Positions 44,161 through 55,059 of a stretch of 64,000 bases of DNA are shown here, one piece after another (the first letter of the stretch is position 1; every line of letters starts with the position of its first letter). The translations under genes and the position numbers were made by a program. This stretch comes from Prosopocoilus inquinatus (taxonomy: Eukaryota > Arthropoda > Insecta > Coleoptera > Lucanidae): positions 49,259,001 through 49,323,000 of the forward strand of contig CM069876.1 in the NCBI GenBank assembly GCA_036172665.1, read 5' to 3'. The notes beneath the pieces were generated by a model. It was not told the DNA's origin, did no database searches, and saw only the letters and a program-made list of their open reading frames with translations.

Positions 44161-45190
44161 TCACACTCTTACTTCAAAAGTGACACAAGTCAAAAATAGG
44201 TTTTTTTTTTTTTTATTTGTATGTATAAATGATACTACAAAGTATGAAGAAACCAGTCATCAAAAGTGTATTTTTTCAGCTTCACATTATAGCCGTCACA
44301 TAGTATTAATGTCGCTTTTATTACTTAGGGTAGGTGTATTGAAACATCTGCAAGAGTGACATATTAGCAGTTGTGTCCTAAATCTCGTATTTTCGAGTTG
44401 TGTCAGTTTTGAAGCAATGGTGCGATATGTTAGTATACAGAGCTGGGATTACAGAATAACCTCTGTCAACTGAAGCTCCAGTAATCCGAAGAGCGGAAAC
44501 TTGAGGCCATAATCCGAACATCTCTTTATTTCGAACAGCGAAGTGATTCCCACCACATAAATGAGGAAATGCCTTGGATTCATGTTTCCTAAGAACTTCC
44601 CTCTTAAACCTGCTTTTTCTGCTTTGGAGATTTGGAAAATTACGGAATAAGAAGAAATGACTACATTTTTTCCAAGTCCCATCTTCGAGAGATAAAATAT
44701 TCAGATAAAGATCAATGAGGCTTAAACAATAAGAGTAAATCCATGTGAAGCACGGGTATCATAGAGAAACGTTTTGACTACTCTCTTTCTTTCACTCTCT
44801 CTTACAAATATAGAGTTCATGAGATGGCAAAATGTTTCAGTTACGGAATAATTGCTTCAGAAAAGTTATATGGCATTCCATTAAAAAAAAATAGTTATCG
44901 CAGTTTGTATATTCTCAAGTTTATTCATTTTTTGTACGAAGTTATGTTACTAGGATTTTTTCTTGAAGGTGTAATTGAAAAAGCGTTTCAAGACGAAACT
45001 TTTGGAAAAAAACACAAGTCTCTAACGTCATTTGTTCGGAAGATATTTGCATTTGTTTGAGGTACTGCAAGAGCCATAGTTTTTTTTTTTTTTTTTTAAG
45101 TTGAATAACGCGAAAACGAATTAGATTAGACCCTATATACGGTACACAAAGTCACATTAAAATTTAGTCCGGAACCCGAAAATGTAAAAA

Positions 45191-45382
45191 TATATGGGGT
45201 GTTCCATTTAAAATAACGAAGTGACCTGACGCCCAGGCTCAACGGAACACTCTGTATACGCCAAGCTAATTATAAAATATGCCCCAGATGATACAGTGAA
45301 ACTTTCATTTGAAATATTTTTTCGTAAAATTGATAACTTGAGAGGTATGAAGAAATCCGCCTTAAATGGGACACCCTGTATA
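45191..45382. mobile_element. mariner-like MITE
   Basis: TATATGGGGTGTTCCATTTA and TAAATGGGACACCCTGTATA are inverted ends next to TA. 192 bp, no coding capacity. Confidence 0.75.
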
Positions 45383-45387
45383 TAATA

Positions 45388-45427
45388 ATAATAAATAATA
45401 TCTGAAAAATTTTCAGATATTATTTAT
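45388..45427. repeat. small palindrome
   Basis: AAATAATATCTGAAAA and TTTTCAGATATTATTT are perfect arms with a 1-base centre. Confidence 0.75.
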
Positions 45428-45960
45428 TTTCTGGTTGAAACCTTGCAAGTCTGCGAAGAACCAGTTTCTGAGTTCATCGCAAAATAATTTCATTATAAAA
45501 TGTAAGAAAATTGTTTTGTTCCGAACGCTTGGCAAAATTTAGATTTATGTGGACGTTTCGCTGCGCGTTTGTGAGTTTTTCAGGAAAATCTATGAATTTT
45601 CTTTAAGAGCATACTTTGAAAAAAATAGAAAGTGTATTATTAATTTAAATATTAACTACATTACAATTTGCAATTGCGTTTTGCGAATGCAAAAAAAGAA
45701 TTTCTAAAAGTTAAATGTGATAGGAGTATTTAATTTTACAGAATTTGAATCGCTATGAATTTAAATTTGTAGCAAATTAAACTACATGATCTGTACAAAT
45801 GTGTAATTAATCCTATACATGTAAGCATGTTCTCCATTACTTTGTAGATTAAGAAATATTTCGCCCTGTATAGCTTTTAGATTAAATAAAACTAGCATTT
45901 GCATTCATTGGCCTTCTTGAATAAGTATATTAAATGCTACAGAGGAAAACCAAACTTGAT

Positions 45961-46026
45961 AGGCACAAGTGGGTTGTTTCTTCTTCGAAAAGGGGCATGT
46001 TAATACACAGAGAAGTCGCAAGTTAA
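45961..46026 (+). pseudogene. ghost of a lost zinc-finger exon
   Basis: Reads RHK, then WVVSSSKRGMLIHREVAS and TAA, followed by AAACTAAAAAAGAAAT, which resembles the LKKEN tail. The spacer upstream (45690-45890) is related to the sequence before ZF13 and ZF14. This looks like the last trace of an exon whose fingers were deleted. Confidence 0.65.
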
Positions 46027-46069
46027 ACTAAAAAAGAAATTTACTGTTAAATAAATGTGGCCACATTTA

Positions 46070-46197
46070 GGGCTGGCATAATAAAATCTAACTGACAAAA
46101 GGATGGACTCAACCTTTGGTTGAACAATACTAAAAGTGTAGCCAAAACCAAAAGTTGAGCCCAACTTTCGGTCAACTAGATTTTATAACACCGGCCC
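46070..46197. mobile_element. TIR element (MITE)
   Basis: GGGCTGGCATAATAAAATCTA and TAGATTTTATAACACCGGCCC-type ends (20-21 bp) are inverted. The interior also pairs (ACCTTTGGTTGA / CAAAAGTTGAGC), giving a long hairpin. Confidence 0.75.
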
Positions 46198-46392
46198 TTA
46201 CACAATAGAAATAAGATTGGTCCCAGAACTGTTCCTTGTGGAACACCAAATGTTACAGGCAACGGCTTACTAAGCTCACCATTTACTATGACACATTGGA
46301 TGTTTCTGTTGCTACTTTCTTTGAGAAGCAACCAACCATTATTTATTTAAAACAGAAGTTAACTCTTGTCCGATGAAATTTGTTTTTAAAAC

Positions 46393-46478
46393 GGACACTT
46401 TAAAATCGCATACGTTTCGCCATCACTCCTGACGAAGCTATCAAGCGACAGCGAAACGCACGCGATTTTAAAGTGGTC
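46393..46478. repeat. hairpin
   Basis: CACTTTAAAATCGCATACG and its near complement CGCACGCGATTTTAAAGTG are about 40 bp apart, with GTTTCGC/GCGAAAC extending the stem. Confidence 0.7.
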
Positions 46479-46849
46479 TGTCTAAAAACTGTTTTTTTTT
46501 TCTAATTATTTAATTTCCTTAAATAATATTCACTTTATTATTTTAATAAGAGCTTCTTATCCTGACCACATTCCCCTAAACTCCCTAACGATACAACAAG
46601 CATCTTTGAATGTTTCTTTTTTTTTGTTATTAGCAGATATCGGACGAAAGTATGGAATTCAATGTCAATCTCATAAGCGGCAGTTTAGGTAGGCGGTGTC
46701 CCGATCGCGTACTTTGCATTTATTACCGCATATTCATCATTTCATTAAGAACCAGGCGTTCGTGAACTGTCGACGAGCGTGCACGTTTCATTCAGGACCG
46801 TGACTATTCATACAAATGTCCTAAGTTTGGTTATCAGATCTCTAACGCA

Positions 46850-46868
46850 TGAAAATTCTTTGTTTCAG
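46850..46868 (+). promoter_or_regulatory. 3' splice site of ZF15
   Basis: TGAAAATTCTTTGTTTCAG. The AAGAGATT part of the block is deleted. Branching probably uses CTAAC at 46842-46846 just upstream. Confidence 0.85.
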
Positions 46869-48534
46869 ATATCAATGGATCCCTGAAGCTGAACCGGCGA
46901 GTAAGAAACCAATCACATGCGGGATATGTAACTCCGAATTTAAATGTCGCAGAAATTTACGCGTACATGTTTTAATACACACTGGCGAGAAGCCATACAG
47001 CTGCAACCTCTGCGATTATAAATGTCGACACGGCGACACTTTGAAAAAGCACAGCTTGCAACACACTAATGAGAAGCCGTTCAGTTGTGATCTTTGCGAT
47101 TATAAATGCCGGCAACTCGTGAGTTTGAAACGGCACAAGTTAGACCACGCAGACGAGAAGCCGTTCAGTTGTGATCTCTGCGATTATAAATGCCTAGATC
47201 TGCACAGTTTGAAACGGCACAAGTTAAAGCACTCAGATAAGAAGCCGTTCAGTTGTGATCATTGCGATTATAAGTGTCGAGACCTCGGAAGCTTCAAATC
47301 TCACAACTTACAGCACACTAACGAGACACCGTTCGGTTGTGACCTTTGCGATTACAAATGCCGACAGCTCAGAAGCTTGAAAGTACACAAGTTAAAGCAC
47401 AGTAACGAGAAGCCGTACAGTTGTGATCTTTGCAAGTTCACGTGCCGGCAAGTCAGAAGTTTGAAACTTCACAAGTTAAAACACACTAGCGAGAAGCCGT
47501 TCACCTGTGACCTCTGCGATTATAAATGTCTAGATCTTCACAGTTTGAGACGGCACAAGTTAAAACACTCAGATGTGAAGCCGTTCGCTTGTGACCTCTG
47601 CGATTTTAAATGCCGACACCTCGCAAGTTTGAAACAGCACAAGTTAACCCACACGAACGAGAAGCCGTTCAGTTGTGATATCTGCGATTATAAATGCCGG
47701 CAACTCGGACACCTGAAGCAGCACAAGCTAAAGCACACCGATGAGAAGCCGTTCGGTTGTGATCTTTGCGATTTTAAATGCCGTCAGCTCGGAATTTTGA
47801 GACGGCACAAGCTGCAGCACACTAACGAAAAGCCGCTCAGTTGTGACCTTTGCGATTTCAGATGCCGACAACACGGCAGTTTGAGACTCCACAAGTTAAA
47901 GCACGCTAACGAGAAGCCGTTTAGTTGTGATGTTTGCGATTTTAAGTGTCGAGAGCTCAGAAGTTTGCGGCGGCACAAGTTGAAGCACACTAACGAGAAG
48001 CCGTTCGGTTGTGATCTTTGCGATTTCACGTGCCGACACCTGGAAAGTTTGAAACGGCACAAGTTGAAGCACGCAGATGTGAAACCGGTCAGTTGTGATC
48101 TTTGCGATTATAAATGCCAACAATTCGAAAGCTTGAAACTCCACAAGCTAAAGCACACTGATGATAAAGCGTTCAGTTGTGATCTTTGCGATTGCAAATA
48201 CCGAAAGCTCGAAAGTTTGAAACGGCACATGTTAAAACACACTGATGAGAAACAACTCAGGTGTGACCTCTGCGATTACAAATGCCAAAACCTGGCAAGT
48301 TTGAAACTCCACAAGATAAAGCACAGTAATAAGAAGCTGTTCAGTTGTGATCTTTGCGAATACGAATCTCTGTATGCAGCGAATTTGAAACGACACAGGT
48401 TAAGGCACACAGACGAGAAGCCGTTCAACTGTGACGTGTGCGGTTACAAATTCCGAGATGGTTCTGCTTTGAAGAGGCATATGAGGATACACAACGATGA
48501 AACGTCTCAGATTATACTGAAAAAGGAAAATTAG
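46869..48534 (+). CDS. ZF15: zinc-finger exon, 19 fingers
   Basis: About 554 residues and 19 fingers, the longest in the window. The leader YQWIPEAEPASKKPIT is followed by finger 1 (CGICNSEFKCRRNLRVH; the usual CRIC has changed). Fingers 4 and 8 are both the CLDL type (CLDLHSL). Finger 16 is CDCKYRKLESLKRH. Finger 18 is the LYA variant (CEYESLYAANLKRH), and finger 19 (CGYKFRDGSALKRHMRIH) leads to the tail NDETSQIILKKEN. An in-frame ATG at the acceptor (MKIL) is part of the branch block, not a start. Stop TAG at 48532-48534. No close poly(A) signal was seen. Likely role: DNA binding. Confidence 0.94.
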
Positions 48535-48725
48535 ATTACCAAAAGTGTTAATTATTTTATTATTATTTTTTGTAATACGCTAACACTGCATGTAGAATTC
48601 TTTATAATCGATGGCCCATATTTTCACCTCATGATTGAAGTTGTCTCTAACTAAAGCTGTAGTTAAAATACACTATAAACGATATAACGTAGCATGTTTA
48701 ATGTGTAAGAGTTTATTTCCCATGG

Positions 48726-48878
48726 TATACCTTATTTTTTAATTCGTAGGAGTACTTTGAAATTTTGGCGCTAAAAGCGAGCTTTGTCATTGGTCAATTC
48801 CGGCCAGCTACCAATGATAAAGCTCGTTTCTAGCGCCAAAATTTCAAAGTACTTCTCCGAATTAAAAAATAAGGTATA
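48726..48878. mobile_element. near-perfect fold-back element
   Basis: Arms of about 69 bp (48726-48794 and 48810-48878) start TATACCTTATTTTTTAATTC and differ at only a few positions, around a 15-bp spacer. A transcript would form a very stable hairpin. Confidence 0.88.
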
Positions 48879-49786
48879 ACACCTTGCAACGTTCATCCGT
48901 CACTCTCTTTCTCATGAAATTCGCATAAAGCTACATCGTTTATGTTTTTTTTTTTTTTTTTTTAACCGCGGCTTTATTAGAGGCGATTTTAATCATGAGA
49001 TGCGAGCATCATGGCAATCATGATTATGTTTACAATGACTTCGTCACTGAACTGAGGTGCAGTTGTTAAGTTAAAAATTGCAAGAAAAAATTCATTATGG
49101 TATGTGTACCTGCAGGTTTGTTCAGCAAAATAAGAATGCATGTGTTCTGTGGATTTATGTTTTGAATTTGAAATTCGCGCCGTTTTCTGCGCACGGCGAG
49201 AGCAATAATAAGAAGAGAAGGGAGGAGTCAAGCAGAGCATGCGCAGAAGGGACGACGCACGAGCGAGAACAGCAATGCGCGCATACAAGTAAACCGTTGT
49301 AATTGTTACAAAAACTTATACATAATAAAGAAATCAAATCTGAACCAGATACAAGTTTATTCTATCGTTACAATGTGTATGTAAAATTAAAGGCACACAA
49401 TAAAATATGGTTTAAAAAATTGAACGCAAAACAAAACTAATTTAATTTAAAAAACAATCTCGTTTGTGCTATCATCAAAAACAATGTCTAATTCAAATGA
49501 ACTGGTACACTCTGACACCCAATACGTTGTAGGAAAAGTCGAATAATATAAAAATGTAAATATTAATTAAGACGGCATAGGCATTTTAAATATTTATGAA
49601 AACAGAAAATTTTTAATGAAATGTCGACCCTGTCAATCTCTGATGTTTATGGAACGTTGTGACGTTTTTACCAAACAAGGCGTGATTAGTTTGTCATGTT
49701 TTTAGCGTATTTTTTAATTCCTTTCTCGGAAACCATTCGTTTTTAAATTGCTTGATTTAATAAGTCGTTTAATTGATGAAGACAAA

Positions 49787-50526
49787 ATTTTCTATTTTTA
49801 AAGTAATAACAGTGAGTGACCGCTTGCGCCAAGTCACGCGCTTGTTATCATGATTATGTTTTTTTTTTATTTAACTTTGTTTTATTCAGTCTGGATGATG
49901 ATAATCAAGGAGCGGATGACCTGAGGTTTTACTGAAGGTTATTCAAACCGTAATCATTATATTAAAATTATTTTTATGGAATCTTGTAAGTAAATTTATT
50001 TTATATTATATATAGATTCACTCAACGACTTATAAGGTCTCGGGCAAGGGATGAAAACCCTCCAACTCTTATTGCAGACGACCAAAAGACTTATTTACTT
50101 TAGACGCGTGAGAAACTCGGAATCCACGATGGCCAAAATCATCACTCCAGGTTAACACCTCTTGTATGTGAGATTGATTTTCGTTTTACGCACAATCGTC
50201 CATGCGGGATTCCGTTTTTTTAAATTGCTTGTTTTAATAAAGCCGTTTAATTGCTGAAGGCAAAATTTTCTATTTTTACAGTAATAACAGTGAGTGACCG
50301 CTTGCGCCAAGTCACGCGCTTGTTATCATGATTATGTTTTTTTTTTTATTTAACTTTGTTTTATCCAGTCTGGATGATGATAATCAAGGAGCGGATGACC
50401 TGAGGTTTTACTGAAGGTTATTCAAACCGTAATCATTATATTAAAATTATTTTTATGGAATCTTGTAAGTAAATTTATTTTATATTATATATAGATTCAC
50501 TCAACGACTTATAAGGTCTCGGGCAA
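49787..50526. repeat. dispersed repeat, two direct copies
   Basis: TAATAACAGTGAGTGACCGC through CGACTTATAAGGTCTCGGGC occurs at about 49787-50046 and 50263-50526, almost identical. The first half is also at 24205-24312 and the second at 26555-26740. Each copy has an imperfect ATAACA...TGTTAT hairpin. Confidence 0.9.
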
Positions 50527-51222
50527 CGCAAATCGCCTGCATTCGTCATCAAAAACCTCAATTCCGCCGCTCGCTGATGATAAGGATGTCCTGACGACCC
50601 TTGAGTGATGTATACAGGTGGGAACATACGGCCGATTCACCGGAAATTATTGTGATTTACTGTGAAGTGTTTAAAGCACTTCACGTCGTTTAGAATTATG
50701 AGTATTTGCTTGGGCTCCGCACGCCGAGAATTTTTCCGGTTTTCTTGATTAACTACTAAACAGCTTTTCGTCGGATCCGTCATTATTTGAATTTGCTCTG
50801 TGATTATTTATTGTCAGGTTCTATTGCGACGAATTTTCCGCATTTGATTGTTCATTATTTGGCCTGGTACATTTAAAGTGAGTGAAGTTATTCTTTTGCA
50901 TTCATGTAAGGCGTGTACGCATTTGGGGCGTTAAGCCCGGCACACTTTGTCATTCTGTCCACGTTTACCGCCTCGCTAAATTTTGGTTTTGAAACTTTTA
51001 CTATTTTTGATTGCTTGTTGCTTACGATTTTTAATATTAAACCACTGCTGCATAATTTGGGTCGTTCTCATTTTTTCACTTTCCTGTATCCTCTCGTAGT
51101 CTCCGGTTAAGATTAGGTTTTGCTCAATTGCGTCGCGTTAATTAACACCCACACCCGTCACGACTGAAACCACTGGCTGTTTTGTATCAGTACAAATCTT
51201 GCTTCTATTAGTAAATAATACA

Positions 51223-51251
51223 TGAAGATTCTAAGAGATTGTTTGTTTCAG
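51223..51251 (+). promoter_or_regulatory. 3' splice site of ZF16
   Basis: TGAAGATTCTAAGAGATT followed by GTTTGTTTCAG. Confidence 0.9.
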
Positions 51252-52650
51252 ATGCGAGTGGATTCCGAAAACTGAACCACGGAATAAGAAAACCTTCATA
51301 TGCCGAATATGCGATTCCGAATTTAAATGTCGCGCAAACCTGCGCACGCACATCTTAATACATACCGGTGAGAAGCCATTCAGTTGTGGCGTTTGCGATT
51401 ATAAATGCCGACGCAAGGGGAGCTTGAAGCAACACAAATTACAGCACACAGACGAGAAGCCGTTGAAATGCGATCTTTGTGATTACACGTGCCGACACGT
51501 CGTGCGTTTAAAATGGCACAAGCTGACGCACACTGACGTGAAGCCGCTCAGTTGTGATCTCTGCGATTTTAAATGCCGACACCTCGGTAGTTTAAAATTC
51601 CACAAGCTAAAGCACGTCGATCAGAAGCCGTTCAGCTGTGATCTTTGCGATTATAAATGCCGAGCGCTCGGAAGTTTGAAACGGCACATGTTAAGGCACA
51701 CTAGTGAGAAGCCGTTCGGTTGTGATCTTTGCGATTTCAAGTGCCGACGACTCGGAAGTTTGAAGCTCCACAAGTTAAAGCACACCGACGCGAAGCCGCT
51801 CAGCTGTGATCTTTGCGATTATAAATGCCGACAGCGCGTATGTTTGAGACTGCACAAGCTAAAGCACACTAACGAGAAGCCGTTCAGTTGTGATTTTTGT
51901 GAATTTAAATGCCGACAACTCGGAGTTTTAAAGCTGCACAAGTTAAGGCACACTAATGAGAAGCCGTTCGGTTGTGATCTTTGCGATTATAAATGTCGAG
52001 ACGTCAGAAGTTTGAAACTGCACAAGTTAAAGCACACCGACGAGAAGCCGTTCGTCTGTGATCTTTGCGATTATCAATCTCGAGACCTCAGAAGTTTGAA
52101 AGCGCACAAGTTAAAGCACACCAACGAGAAGCCGTTCAGTTGTGACCTTTGCGATTATAAATGTCGAGAGCTCAGATGTTTGAAATCTCACAAGTTGAAG
52201 CACACCGATGAAAAACCGCTCAGTTGTGATGTCTGCTATTTTAAATGCCGTCACCTGGAAAGTTTGAAGTTCCACAAGTTAAAGCACGCTGATGAGAAGC
52301 CGCTCAGTTGTGATCTTTGCGATTATAAATGTCGAGCCGTCGGAAATTTAAAACGGCACAAGCTGAAGCACACTAACGAGAAGCCGTTCAGTTGCGATCT
52401 CTGCGACTATAAGTGTCGAGACCATCAAACCTTGAAACTGCACAAGTTAAAGCACACCAACGAGAAGCCGTTCGGTTGTGATCTTTGCGATTATAAATGT
52501 CGAGACATGAAGAGTTTGAAACGACACAACTTAAGACACACTGGTGAGAAGCCGTTTAGTTGTGAGCTTTGCGATTATAAATGCCGACACCGCGCAAGTA
52601 TGACACAACACAAGCTGAAGCACACCGATGAGAAGCCCACAACCCAGTAA
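51252..52650 (+). CDS. ZF16: zinc-finger exon, 16 fingers
   Basis: About 465 residues. The leader CEWIPKTEPRNKKTFI is followed by finger 1 (CRICDSEFKCRANLRTH) and 15 more. Finger 7 has a cysteine at helix position 3 (QRVCLRLH) and finger 11 another (ELRCLKSH). Finger 10 is YQSR. The last finger (CRHRASMTQH) is almost identical to the last finger of ZF10 (CRHRASMTRH), linking the C-termini of these two distant exons. It ends TDEKPTTQ with TAA at 52648-52650. One frame over, the sequence reads SNLKKYK. Likely role: DNA binding. Confidence 0.94.
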
Positions 52651-52664
52651 TCTGAAAAAATACA

Positions 52665-52670
52665 AATAAA
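52665..52670 (+). terminator. poly(A) signal of ZF16
   Basis: AATAAA 14 bases after the stop. Confidence 0.5.
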
Positions 52671-53233
52671 GACATGTTTGACCTTAGTCAAGGCAAACAT
52701 ATAATTGTTAATTACTGTTGTGACAGTTGATTGTTTTGTGCTTGAATTAAAAAATTCATCGAAGTCTAAAACTCTTGGATTAATTGTGAAACATCAAAAT
52801 AGATCATTTTTTGTTTGTTTTTAATTAACCGTCGAAAATATAAAAAGCTTTAAAACTGAGAATAAAACGTGAAGTATGAAAATCGGCCTTGTGTACCACT
52901 TCTCATTTCAAAATCGATCGTCTTTTGTTTTGAAATATTTCTTTTTGGGATGTCAGGAAGGTCATGGTTTAGCTAAAGTTAGTATATGGGAAGTTGCCTC
53001 ATGCAAAATCGGACGGATTCGACATTCGTCGTACAGGTCTCGGGTCTACGTCACTCGTCCAAGCTGAAGCTCCATTTAAAACCATCAGAATAGTTGCGTT
53101 GTTATGGTAACGGCACTGACTTTGATGATTTGTAACTTAAAAAAAAAAAATTGTTGCAAATCGTTTTTGATTGTCATGTCAAAAAGCGATCGCAGGATGT
53201 CACTGTTTTATCTATTGTAACTTTTTTGTTTGA

Positions 53234-53362
53234 AAAGTGAAAATCAATTTGTTTTCGATGTTTTTTTTTTAATCGACAGCCTTTCACTATCGATCGCTCG
53301 TCGAGTTAGAGACGAAAAGTCAAGAACATCATTTCTGAATCAATCGTCTTTTGTATTAAAAG

Positions 53363-53400
<38 letters not shown>

Positions 53401-54190
53401 TTTTTTGAAAGGATCGTCAAAATAGATTTTATTTTTGTTTTAATATTAAGTTTCGAATGTATTAAATTTAAAACTGGAAACCGAAAGGTGTGGTGAAAAT
53501 CGATGCCGATTCTCATTTTTTTTTTTTTTAATCGACTCTGCTTTGTTTTTTAAAATCTTTCGTTGCGGAATCGAATGATTTTTGCCTGCTTTGTTTTTTG
53601 TTGTTGTTTTTTTTTCCTCTCTTTGAAAAAGTGAAAATCGAAAGTTTCTAAGGTCACGCGCCTGGTCAGTTAGAACCGTCACCAGGATCGAACGCCTTTT
53701 GTTGTAAAAGTTGTCTGTCTCTTTCTTTTTATAGGAACGTCAAAATCGATTATTTTTGCTTTAATACTTATTTTCGAATGCGGAAACTGGAAACTAAAAC
53801 GTGTGAAAATCAATGCCGGTTTTCCTTTTTAAAGTCGACTGCCTTTTGTTTTTTTTTTTTGAAAACATTCGTTGCGGAATCGGACGATTTTTATCTGCTT
53901 TGTTTTTGTTGTTTAAAAAAAAAGTGAAAATCGAAAGTTTCTAAGGTCACGCGTCTAATCGGTTAGAACCGTAACCTTACTTTTCAGTATCGCATCGAAC
54001 GTCTTTTGTTTTGAAAGCTGTCTGTCTCTTTTTTTTTAGAGGAACGTCAAATTCGATTATTCTTTTGTTTTAATACTAGTTTTCGGATGTATGCTATTAG
54101 ATTTGCAACTGAAAACCACAAGGAGTGAGAAAGTCGATGCCGGTTCTAATTTTTTTTCTTAATCAACTGCCATTTGTTTTTTTTTTACTT
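53234..54190. repeat. ~310-bp T-rich tandem repeat
   Basis: GTGAAAATCGATGCCGATTC-type starts at about 53492, 53802 and 54128, with an older copy near 53234. All share GTTGCGGAATCG, AAGGTCACGCG and GCTGTCTGTCTC. A further copy lies at 56838-57010. Confidence 0.75.
53370..53394. repeat. (TC)n microsatellite
   Basis: An uninterrupted TC run of about 12 units inside the T-rich tandem repeat. Confidence 0.9.
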
Positions 54191-54267
54191 ACTTAAGAAT
54201 CGAACGTTAAACAGAGAAAACAAACTAGAATAAGAAAGAGGGCCTGGTGTTATTATTGCAAACTATT

Positions 54268-54399
54268 AGGCGTTTACGATAATTCGAGCGGTATATACCA
54301 GTTAATCTATTCTCTCACTCCTACTCGCATTAAACGCATTCGTTCTATCTCACTTTTCTACCCCGATCCATGTACCGCTCCAATTTATCGTAAACGCCT
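54268..54399. mobile_element. TIR element (MITE)
   Basis: GGCGTTTACGATAATTCGAG and the CCAATTTATCGTAAACGCC end are inverted repeats; the inner GCGGTATA/TGTACCGC also pair. 132 bp. Confidence 0.8.
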
Positions 54400-55059
54400 G
54401 TTACGTCTGCATGTAGGGAATTATTCTGATAAGATGGGCGTTGCAATTGCTAGTGGGTGGAGCTATTATTGTTGCGTCAGTAAAAAAGAAATTCTTTCGA
54501 GGGAAGAAGACATTTTTAAACTGGCTTGGGCGTGGCGGTGGCCGTGAGTGTTGGCCTGAGGCGAAAAGAAAAACAAAAAAGCTTGCTTTCGATTTAAAAA
54601 ATTAATATTTCTTCACACGTTCGCCACTAATTTTTAACAGTCACGTTTAAATTATTTGAAACGTAAGCAAGCGGGGGCGGGACTGTTATTATCGCTTGTT
54701 TTTCTTTTCATTTTGTAAAAAAAAAAAAACATTATTACGCAAAGACGGGCACGTCATGAGGTAATCAGAACGTATTGAGCATTCTTTTTTTATTGAATGC
54801 AGCAATAGGACACAGCCTCCATTGTTTCCGCGACCGACACTGACTTGTGGGCGGAGTCACCTGATGACGTCGTATATTTAATTGGTCGGAGTAGGGGCTT
54901 GGCTATTCTTACCGCGCCATTATTAGTCGTTTAAGCTCTTATCTAAAGCAACCAATGAGGCGGAGAACCTTTTGCGAGACTGTTTAAAACTAATTTGAAC
55001 TTGAAAGTTAAACGGAGCTGTTAACAAAAAGACTTCTTAACTTGTATTTCCTTAAGAAT

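Larger units (their letters stand above)
44065..46868. other. spacer ZF14-ZF15
   Basis: It contains the vestigial ZF14 finger, unrecognised open frames (44449-44682 minus, 44824-45060 plus, both likely chance), a mariner-like MITE (45191-45382), a small palindrome (45388-45427), a MITE-free relative of the ZF12/ZF14 upstream spacers (about 45690-45890), a ghost finger (45961-46026), a TIR element (46070-46197) and a hairpin (46393-46478). Confidence 0.65.
48535..51251. other. spacer ZF15-ZF16
   Basis: It holds a near-perfect fold-back (48726-48878), a GC-richer patch (49180-49300) and a direct duplication of a ~260-bp repeat (49787-50046 and 50263-50526). Unique AT-rich sequence lies around these. 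No gene is seen; short overlapping frames at 48989-49337 lie on both strands and are not conserved with anything visible. Confidence 0.65.

Noticed and set aside
44824..45060. 78-codon frame with a hydrophobic middle
   Set aside because: Isolated, AT-rich, not repeated near other exons and no recognisable family.
5063..46869. In-frame ATG/GTG codons at or before the acceptors (for example MKIL at 46849) as real starts
   Set aside because: They lie in the branch-site block, and the T-tract length varies so the frame is not kept: in ZF13 the same ATG runs out of frame into a stop. The split-codon phase is constant, so splicing is the better explanation.
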